A stretch of 64,000 nt of DNA, from NCBI RefSeq assembly GCF_006715725.1, contig NZ_VFNU01000001.1, positions 744,001-808,000 of the forward strand, written 5' to 3'. Under the pieces are notes generated by a model. That model had not been told where the DNA came from. It made no database searches and saw only the letters and a program-made list of their open reading frames with translations. Position numbers and translations under genes: made by a program. How positions within the stretch are numbered: the first letter of the stretch is position 1; the number at the start of each line of letters is the position of its first letter. Origin of the DNA: Nocardioides sp. SLBN-35. Its GTDB lineage: Bacteria; Actinomycetota; Actinomycetes; Propionibacteriales; Nocardioidaceae. This document shows, one piece after another, positions 58,396 to 64,000 of this stretch.

Positions 58396-59337
58396 GTGAC
58401 GACCCTGCTCGAAGCCCTCGCCGCGCGGCGCGCGTCCGGCAGCCGGCCGGGGCAGCGCGCCGACGAGTTCCAGATCGCGCTGGCCATCGAGGGCGGCGGC
58501 AGCCGGGCGGCGTACTCGGCCGGCATGGCGCTTGCCATCGACGAAGCCGGGCTGACCGACTGCTTCGACGACGTCTACGGCACCTCCGGCGGCGCCCTCA
58601 ACGGAGCCTGGCTGCTGACCGGAGAGGCACAGCGGTGGCTGCGCAGCTGGGCCTGGCCCGAGGTCCAGGCCGCCAGGGTGACCGATCCGCGGCGGGTCTT
58701 CCGCGGTGGCCCGGTCGTCGACCTTCGCCGGCTGGTCCACCACGTCTACGAGTCGATCACGCCGATGGACTTCGACGCGATCGTGGCCAACCCGATCCGC
58801 TTCCACCCGATGGCGACCGATGCCGCCACGGGCAAGGAGGCCGACCTGGCGCCGTACGTCGTCGACCGGCTGAGCGCCCAGACGGCCCTGCGGGCCAGCT
58901 CCTGCATCCCGCTGCTGGCGGGTCGGCCGGTCCGCGTCGGCGACCGGAGGTATGTCGACGGCGGCCTCTCCGAGGGCGTGCCCTACCGCACCGCGCTCGC
59001 CCAGGGCGCGACCCACGTGCTGGTGCTGCGTACCCGCCGCGCCGACCAGCGGGCGGTCCCGCCCTCGCGGCTGGAGCGGGTGCTGCTGGCGCCCTACTTC
59101 CTGCGACACGGCCGGGCCGCCGGGGCCGCCCACGTCGGCCGGTTCCGGTCGTACGCCGCCGACGACCTGCGCCTCGCCGCGGGCACGCTGGCCGACATAC
59201 CGACCCTGGTCGAGGTGCGCCCGCCGCTCGGCTCGCCCGACGTGTCGCGGCTCAGCGCCGACCTTCCCGCCATCGACGACGCGATCGAGCGCGGGCGGCT
59301 GGCGATGGTCGACTACCTCGACCGGCTGCCGGCCTGA
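58396..59337 (+). CDS. patatin-like phospholipase
   Basis: This 313-residue lipid acyl hydrolase has the oxyanion loop AIEGGGSRAAYSAG, nucleophile elbow GTSGG (GxSxG), and the Asp of the Ser-Asp dyad in VDGGLSEG. Residues ASSCIPLLAGRPV fit the family. It probably hydrolyses phospholipid or neutral lipid acyl esters at the inner membrane. The GTG start is created at the 3' end of the palindromic repeat (CCCCGGTGAC), so the repeat may have provided it. Its stop overlaps the double-TetR gene by one base, suggesting joint expression. Confidence 0.9.
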   Translation: MTTLLEALAARRASGSRPGQRADEFQIALAIEGGGSRAAYSAGMALAIDEAGLTDCFDDVYGTSGGALNGAWLLTGEAQRWLRSWAWPEVQAARVTDPRRVFRGGPVVDLRRLVHHVYESITPMDFDAIVANPIRFHPMATDAATGKEADLAPYVVDRLSAQTALRASSCIPLLAGRPVRVGDRRYVDGGLSEGVPYRTALAQGATHVLVLRTRRADQRAVPPSRLERVLLAPYFLRHGRAAGAAHVGRFRSYAADDLRLAAGTLADIPTLVEVRPPLGSPDVSRLSADLPAIDDAIERGRLAMVDYLDRLPA

Positions 59338-60500
59338 TGCCCGAGGCCGTCGCGCAGCGCCGCCCGCGCAACCGCAAGCAGCTGATCGTCGCTGCCGCCG
59401 CGCGGCAGTTCGAGCGGGCCGGCTTCCACGACGTCTCGGTCGCCGACATCGCCGCCGAGGTGGGCGTCTCCGCCTCCGCGCTCTACCGCCACTTCAGCGG
59501 AAAGACGGGCCTTCTCGCCGCCGCGGTCGAGCAGGAGATCGAGCTCCTCGAGCAGGCGTACGGCGGTCCCGCCGACCTGTCCGGTCTGCTCGACCACGCC
59601 GCGACCCGGCTGCTGCGACCGGACCGGGCGGGCAGCGTGTGGCAGCGCGGGCAGGTGTTCCTCGAGCCGGACCGGGCCGCGGAGCTGGAGGCGCGCTACC
59701 TCGCAGCGCTCGAGCCGTTGCGCCAGGCGGTCGGCGGGGAGGTGCCGGCCTGGGCGGTGCACGCGGTGCTCACGACCGGACGGGCGTTCGAGCGGGCCAA
59801 GGTCGACCGGGACCGTGCTCAGGAGCTGATGGTCGCGGCCGCCATCGCCGTCGCGGACCTGGGCGATCTCGGCACCGGTGGCGCCGTCGTACGCCGGCCG
59901 GTGGGCCCGGCGGAAGGGCTGCGGCCGGCGTCGCGGCGCGAGGCGGCGCTCTCGGCCGCCGTACGCCTCTTCGCCGAGCGCGGCTTCCACGCCGTCGGCA
60001 TGGACGACATCGGCGCCGCGGCGGGGATCTCGGGTCCGACGCTCTACCACCACTTCCCGCGCAAGTCCGCAGTGCTCGTGCATGCCATCACCCGGTGCCT
60101 CGACGCGATGCAGTTCGACCTGGCGGGCGTCCTGTCCGCCACCAGCGACCCGGCCGAGGCGCTGGAGAAGGCGCTGGCGTCGCTGGTGCGGATCAACGTC
60201 GCGCAGGGGGACGCGCTTGCCGCGCTGTTCACCGAGCTGGTCCACGTGCCCGAGGACGAGCGGGCGCCGATCCGGCGGATGCAGCAGGACTACGTCGACG
60301 AGTGGGTCGTGCTGCTCGTGGCCTGCCGCCCTGAGCTGTCGCGCTCGGACGCCCACGCGCTCGTGCGTGCGGCGCAGTCGGTCGTCAACTCGATGCGGCT
60401 GCGCCTGGCGCTCGACGAGGACGGCCAGCGCGACGGGCTGCTGCGGATCGGGCGGGCGGTGCTGGGGACTCCGTCGGGTTCTGCCGGACCCCCTCAGTAG
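59337..60500 (+). CDS. fused tandem TetR regulator (two HTH domains)
   Basis: This protein of 387 residues is about twice the TetR norm. Two complete TetR units lie in one chain. The first has RKQLIVAAAARQFERAGFHD, IAAEVGVSASALYRHFSGK (residues about 12-60) and its own effector domain. The second has REAALSAAVRLFAERGFHAV, IGAAAGISGPTLYHHFPRK (about 200-250) with a second effector domain (ALASLVRINVAQGDALAALF). It could bind an operator as a monomer or bridge two sites. TGATG coupling to the patatin gene suggests control of lipid turnover. No stop or frameshift separates the halves. Confidence 0.9.
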   Translation: MPEAVAQRRPRNRKQLIVAAAARQFERAGFHDVSVADIAAEVGVSASALYRHFSGKTGLLAAAVEQEIELLEQAYGGPADLSGLLDHAATRLLRPDRAGSVWQRGQVFLEPDRAAELEARYLAALEPLRQAVGGEVPAWAVHAVLTTGRAFERAKVDRDRAQELMVAAAIAVADLGDLGTGGAVVRRPVGPAEGLRPASRREAALSAAVRLFAERGFHAVGMDDIGAAAGISGPTLYHHFPRKSAVLVHAITRCLDAMQFDLAGVLSATSDPAEALEKALASLVRINVAQGDALAALFTELVHVPEDERAPIRRMQQDYVDEWVVLLVACRPELSRSDAHALVRAAQSVVNSMRLRLALDEDGQRDGLLRIGRAVLGTPSGSAGPPQ

Positions 60501-60511
60501 CCTCGGCCGCG

Positions 60512-63500
60512 ATGACCCTCCACCTGCACCGCGCCGCGCGGACCGACCTGCTCGCCGACGAGCTCGGCGCGCTGTTGGCGAGCCCGCTGGCCGACCCGTT
60601 CGCCAGCGAGGTCGTGGTGGTGCCGGCGAAGGGCGTCGAGCGGTGGCTCACCCAACGTCTCTCGCACCGTCTCGGTGCCGGACCGTCGGGCGGTGACGGC
60701 GTGTGCGCGGGGGTCCGCTTCCTGCAGCCCGCGTCGCTGGTCGGCATGCTGCTCGGCCGCGACCGTGACGACCCGTGGCATCCCGATCGCCTGGTCTGGC
60801 CGCTGCTGGCGACCATCGACGACTCGCTCGACGAGCCGTGGTGCGCGACCCTGGCGACCCACCTCGGTCACGGCCTCGACGGCGAGGAGGGCGAGCTGCG
60901 CCGCAGCCGCCGGTGGTCGGTGGCGCGACGGCTCGCGGAGCTGTTCGCGTCGTACGCCGTCCAGCGTCCCGCGCTGGTCCGCGACTGGCGCGAGGGCCGC
61001 GACACCGACGGGGCCGGGTCGGTGCTGGCGCCGGACCTGGTGTGGGAGGCCGAGCTGTGGCGCCGGTTGCTCGCGCGGATGGCCGCGGCGGGGCACGACG
61101 AGGCGCCCGACGTACGCCACGACCGCGTGTGCGCGGCGCTGCGGGCCGGTGAGGTCGCCGGCCTGGACCTGCCCGACCGGCTGTCGCTGTTCGGCCACAC
61201 CCGGCTGCCCGAGACCGAGATCGACCTGCTCGTGGCACTGGCCTCCCACCGCGACGTGCACCTGTGGCTCGCCCAGCCGTCGGCCGCGCTGTGGGCTGCG
61301 GTGGCCGAGGCCGGGATCGAGCCGGGGCCGCGCGACGGGTCCACCTCCGCCGAGCTGGCGCACCATCCGCTGCTGGCCTCGCTCGGGCGCGACGCCCGCG
61401 AGCTGGCGACGGTGCTGGGTGCACGGGTGCGGACGGGGGAGGCCTCCGACTCAGGTGCGGCGCCCGACCCCGAGGCTCCCGACGACCTGCTCGGCTGGCT
61501 GCAGTCCGACCTCCGGGCCAACCTGGCCCTGTCCGCCGAGGAGCGGGCCGGCCGCGTGCTGAGGGCCGAGGACCGCTCGCTGCAGGTGCACGCCTGCCAC
61601 GGTCCGGCGCGGCAGGTCGAGGTGCTGCGCGAGCTGCTCGTCGGCCTGCTCGAGGACGACCCGACCCTCGAGCCGCGCGACATCGTCGTGATGTGCCCCG
61701 ACGTCGAGACGTACGCGCCGCTGATCTCCGCCGGCTTCGGCATGGGCGAGCTGATCGGTGACGGCCCGGGCGGCCCGGGTGACGCCGGACTGCACCCCGC
61801 CCACCAGCTGCGGGTCCGCCTCGCCGACCGTGCCAGCACCAGCACCAACCCGCTCCTCGCCGTCGCGGTCGTGCTCGTCGAGCTCGCGGGCGGCCGGGCG
61901 ACGGCGTCCCAGGTGCTCGACCTGCTGGCCCGGCCGGTGTGCCGGCGCCGGTTCGGGTTCACCGACGACGACCTCGCGCGGATGACCCGGTGGGTCGCCG
62001 AGGCCGGCGTGAGGTGGGGGATCGACGCGACCCAGCGGGCGGCGTACGCCATGGACGGGTTCGAGCACAACACCTGGCGGGCCGGGCTCGACCGGCTGCT
62101 GCTGGGCGTCGCGATGAGCGACGACGAGCACCGCCACGTCGGTCGCGGGCTGCCGGTCGACGACATCGCCAGCGGTGAGATCGAGCTGGTCGGCCGGATG
62201 AGCGAGGCGGTCGCTCGGCTCGGCGCCTGCCTCGGCGCGCTCGACGCCGCGACCGCTGCCGAGCAGTGGTTCGCGGCCCTCACCGAGGGTGTGCGCGACC
62301 TGTGCGAGGTCGAGGACGACGACGCGTGGCAGCTGCCGCAGTTCGAGCGCGAGCTCGCGCGGGCCCGGGCCAGTGCCGACGAGAGCGACGCTGACAACAC
62401 GGGCGTCCCACTGCGACTCGCCGACGTGCGTGCGCTGCTGCAGGCCCGGCTGGCCGGACGGCCGACGCGCGCCAACTTCCGCACCGGCACCCTGACCGTC
62501 TGCACGATGGTGCCGATGCGGTCGGTGCCCCACCGGGTGGTGTGCCTGGTCGGGCTCGACGACGGCGTCTTCCCGCGCACCAGCGGGGTCAACGGCGACG
62601 ACGTCCTCGGCCGCCGGCCGCGGGTCGGCGAGCGCGACCTGCGTGGTGAGGACCGCCAGCTGCTGCTCGACGCGATCCTCGCGGCCGGCGAGCGGCTGGT
62701 GGTCACCTACACCGGCGCCGCCGAGCACACCGGCCAGGAGCGGCCGCCGGCCGTGCCGCTCGGTGAGCTGCTCGACGCCCTTGACCGCACGGCCGCGGCG
62801 CCGGTGCGTGACCGGGTCGTCGTACGCCATCCGTTGCAGGGCTTCGACCCGCGCAACCACGTCCCCGGCGAGCTGGTCGGGAGCGAGCCGTTCAGCTTCG
62901 ACCGCGCCTCGCTCGCCGGCGCGCGGGCGTCGGTGCGGGAGCGGACGCCGGTCCCGTCCTTCCTGTCGGGCCCCTTGACGACCCGCCCGCAGCAGGACGT
63001 GTCCCTCGCCGACCTCGTCGACTTCGTGCTCCGCCCCGCCCGCACCTTCCTGCGCGGCCGGCTGGACGTCGCCACCCCGTTCGAGCCCGGCGAGGTCGCC
63101 GACGCGATCCCCGTCGACCTCGACAACCTGGAGAAGTGGGCGATCGGCGACCGGCTGCTGCGCGCGGTGCTCTCCTCCGAGGACCCCGGCACGACCGGCG
63201 AGGCGGTGATGCTCGCCGAGCAGCTGCGCGGCTCGTTGCCCCCCTTCGGCCTCGGCCACGGCGCGCTCGCCGAGGTCGTCCGCGACTGCCAGGCCCTGCT
63301 CCAGCAGAGCGCGCCGCTGCGGGCCGCCCCTGCGCGCAGCGTCGACGTCGACGTCGACCTCGGGGGCGGTCGCCGGCTCACCGGCACCGTGCCCCGGATC
63401 CACGGCAACCAGCTCGTCGACGTCACCTACTCCCGGCCCGGCCCCAAGCAGCGGATCGCGTCGTGGTTGCGGGTGGTCGCCCTCAGCGCCAGCCACCCCG

Positions 63501-63916
63501 ACGAGAACTGGAGCAGCCACGCGATCGCCCGCGCCAAGGGCGGACCCCAGCGGGCGCTGGCCGGGCCGCTGGACCACCGCGCACTCGAGTGGCTGGGCGC
63601 CGTCGTGGCGCTCTACGACGAAGGTGCCGTGCGGCCGCTGCCGATCCCGCTCAAGACCGCGCATGCCTGGGCCGAGGCGCGGGCAAAGGAGCTGCGCGGG
63701 ATGGACATCGACCCGGTCGAGGCCGCGGGTCGCGCCTGGAGGACCGACCCGTTCAACCCGTTCGGCATCACCGGCGAGGACGACGACGCCGTGCACCGCC
63801 GGATCTGGGGGCACGACGCGCCCGTGTCGGTGCTGATCGACGCCGGCCTGCCGTCGTACGCCTGGACGTTGTGGGAGCCTCTGCTCGCCGGCGCCGAGAA
63901 GGTGGGTCCCCTATGA
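60512..63916 (+). CDS. recC: exodeoxyribonuclease V subunit gamma (RecC)
   Basis: This 1134-residue protein has the RecC architecture: an inactive helicase-like N-terminal half (LHRAARTDLLADELGALL, EVVVVPAKGVERWLTQRL, YAVQRPALVRDWREG, LSLFGHTRLPETEIDLL, QVHACHGPARQVEVLRELL, IVVMCPDVETYAPL), the VPMRSVPHRVVCLVGLDDGVFPR segment, and an inactive nuclease-like C-terminus. RecC holds RecB and RecD and recognises Chi. The order recC-recB matches mycobacteria. Its stop overlaps the next start (ATGA). It follows the double-TetR gene by 11 bases, apparently without a separate promoter. Confidence 0.93.
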   Translation: MTLHLHRAARTDLLADELGALLASPLADPFASEVVVVPAKGVERWLTQRLSHRLGAGPSGGDGVCAGVRFLQPASLVGMLLGRDRDDPWHPDRLVWPLLATIDDSLDEPWCATLATHLGHGLDGEEGELRRSRRWSVARRLAELFASYAVQRPALVRDWREGRDTDGAGSVLAPDLVWEAELWRRLLARMAAAGHDEAPDVRHDRVCAALRAGEVAGLDLPDRLSLFGHTRLPETEIDLLVALASHRDVHLWLAQPSAALWAAVAEAGIEPGPRDGSTSAELAHHPLLASLGRDARELATVLGARVRTGEASDSGAAPDPEAPDDLLGWLQSDLRANLALSAEERAGRVLRAEDRSLQVHACHGPARQVEVLRELLVGLLEDDPTLEPRDIVVMCPDVETYAPLISAGFGMGELIGDGPGGPGDAGLHPAHQLRVRLADRASTSTNPLLAVAVVLVELAGGRATASQVLDLLARPVCRRRFGFTDDDLARMTRWVAEAGVRWGIDATQRAAYAMDGFEHNTWRAGLDRLLLGVAMSDDEHRHVGRGLPVDDIASGEIELVGRMSEAVARLGACLGALDAATAAEQWFAALTEGVRDLCEVEDDDAWQLPQFERELARARASADESDADNTGVPLRLADVRALLQARLAGRPTRANFRTGTLTVCTMVPMRSVPHRVVCLVGLDDGVFPRTSGVNGDDVLGRRPRVGERDLRGEDRQLLLDAILAAGERLVVTYTGAAEHTGQERPPAVPLGELLDALDRTAAAPVRDRVVVRHPLQGFDPRNHVPGELVGSEPFSFDRASLAGARASVRERTPVPSFLSGPLTTRPQQDVSLADLVDFVLRPARTFLRGRLDVATPFEPGEVADAIPVDLDNLEKWAIGDRLLRAVLSSEDPGTTGEAVMLAEQLRGSLPPFGLGHGALAEVVRDCQALLQQSAPLRAAPARSVDVDVDLGGGRRLTGTVPRIHGNQLVDVTYSRPGPKQRIASWLRVVALSASHPDENWSSHAIARAKGGPQRALAGPLDHRALEWLGAVVALYDEGAVRPLPIPLKTAHAWAEARAKELRGMDIDPVEAAGRAWRTDPFNPFGITGEDDDAVHRRIWGHDAPVSVLIDAGLPSYAWTLWEPLLAGAEKVGPL

Positions 63917-64000
63917 CCACCCCACGCCGTTCTTCTCCTCCGCTGCACTCCCCCGAACAACGCCGCGGGGACCCCGGTCCTTCCGCCGGATCGGACTCGA
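63913..64000 (+). CDS. recB: probable recB start (partial)
   Basis: Only 29 codons are present. The frame opens with an ATG overlapping the recC stop, where recB is expected. The visible residues (MTTPRRSSPPLHSPEQ onwards) are encoded almost wholly by a palindromic repeat and do not resemble a helicase N-terminus. The true recB start may lie to the right, or the repeat may have extended the protein. The assignment rests on gene order. Confidence 0.55.
   Translation, partial: MTTPRRSSPPLHSPEQRRGDPGPSAGSDS
63920..63970. repeat. palindromic repeat, copy 2
   Basis: Arms CCCCACGCCGTTCTTC (63920-63935) and 63955-63970 pair at 13 of 16 positions. Like copy 1 it follows an ATGA gene overlap, starts CCACCCCACG, contains CTCCGCTGC and ends CGCGGGGACCCCGGT. 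Confidence 0.7.

Overview
The window is about 72% GC by eye, coding-dense and largely organised in ATGA/GTGA-overlapping operons, with frequent GTG starts and several probable leaderless genes. Content (KstR2-type steroid catabolism, MmpL-like exporter, RecCB, class III cyclase, many SDR and acyl-CoA genes) points to a high-GC actinobacterium, most likely Nocardioidaceae (Nocardioides-like). No rRNA, tRNA, CRISPR array, prophage or transposase was found. No gene-free stretch exceeds about 300 bases; the two longest (6901-7174 and 26893-27188) hold regulatory sites.

Region 1 (1 to about 31.4 kb) is a catabolic island for a CoA-activated cyclic acid. Its core is recognisable as the steroid C/D-ring (HIP) pathway: fadD3 (HIP-CoA ligase), kstR2 (its TetR repressor), and ipdA/ipdB (ring-opening CoA-transferase-fold hydrolase). 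Around these lie an acyl-CoA dehydrogenase pair, two further acyl-CoA ligases, a thiolase, six SDRs, an aldo/keto reductase, hotdog thioesterases, a gamma-carbonic-anhydrase-like protein, an enoyl-CoA hydratase, a MaoC hydratase, an MFS carrier, a flavin monooxygenase with its reductase, two paralogous IclR regulators, a PadR regulator, and a liv-type ABC transporter. Eight intergenic palindromes of the form ACC(T/A)AGC-N4-GCTTGGT, compatible with the published KstR2 box AnCAAGnnCTTGnT, sit at the promoters of most of these operons, including the transporter. Together they define a predicted regulon.

Region 2 (31.4 to 43.3 kb) holds a PLP decarboxylase with a divergent Lrp regulator, an AhpD-like protein, secreted beta-propeller-type proteins, an IclR regulator and a STAND-type ATPase. 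Region 3 (43.4 to 53.5 kb) has a GTP-type PEP carboxykinase with unusual active-site residues, a TetR/PlsC/alcohol dehydrogenase locus with twin perfect operators, a Rv0785-type FAD dehydrogenase, and an MmpL-like exporter with its own TetR. Region 4 (53.5 to 64 kb) has a class III adenylate cyclase, a lipoprotein, an NTF2-like protein, a PGPGW membrane protein, an acetyltransferase, a patatin lipase, a fused double-TetR regulator, recC and the start of recB.

Palindromic repeats stand out. Several convergent gene ends carry long inverted repeats (11929-11992, 20341-20363, 45241-45359, 47772-47877, 53253-53461). Two related hairpins follow start codons (58333-58389, 63920-63970), and one palindrome is embedded in frame inside an acyl-CoA ligase gene (13939-13999).
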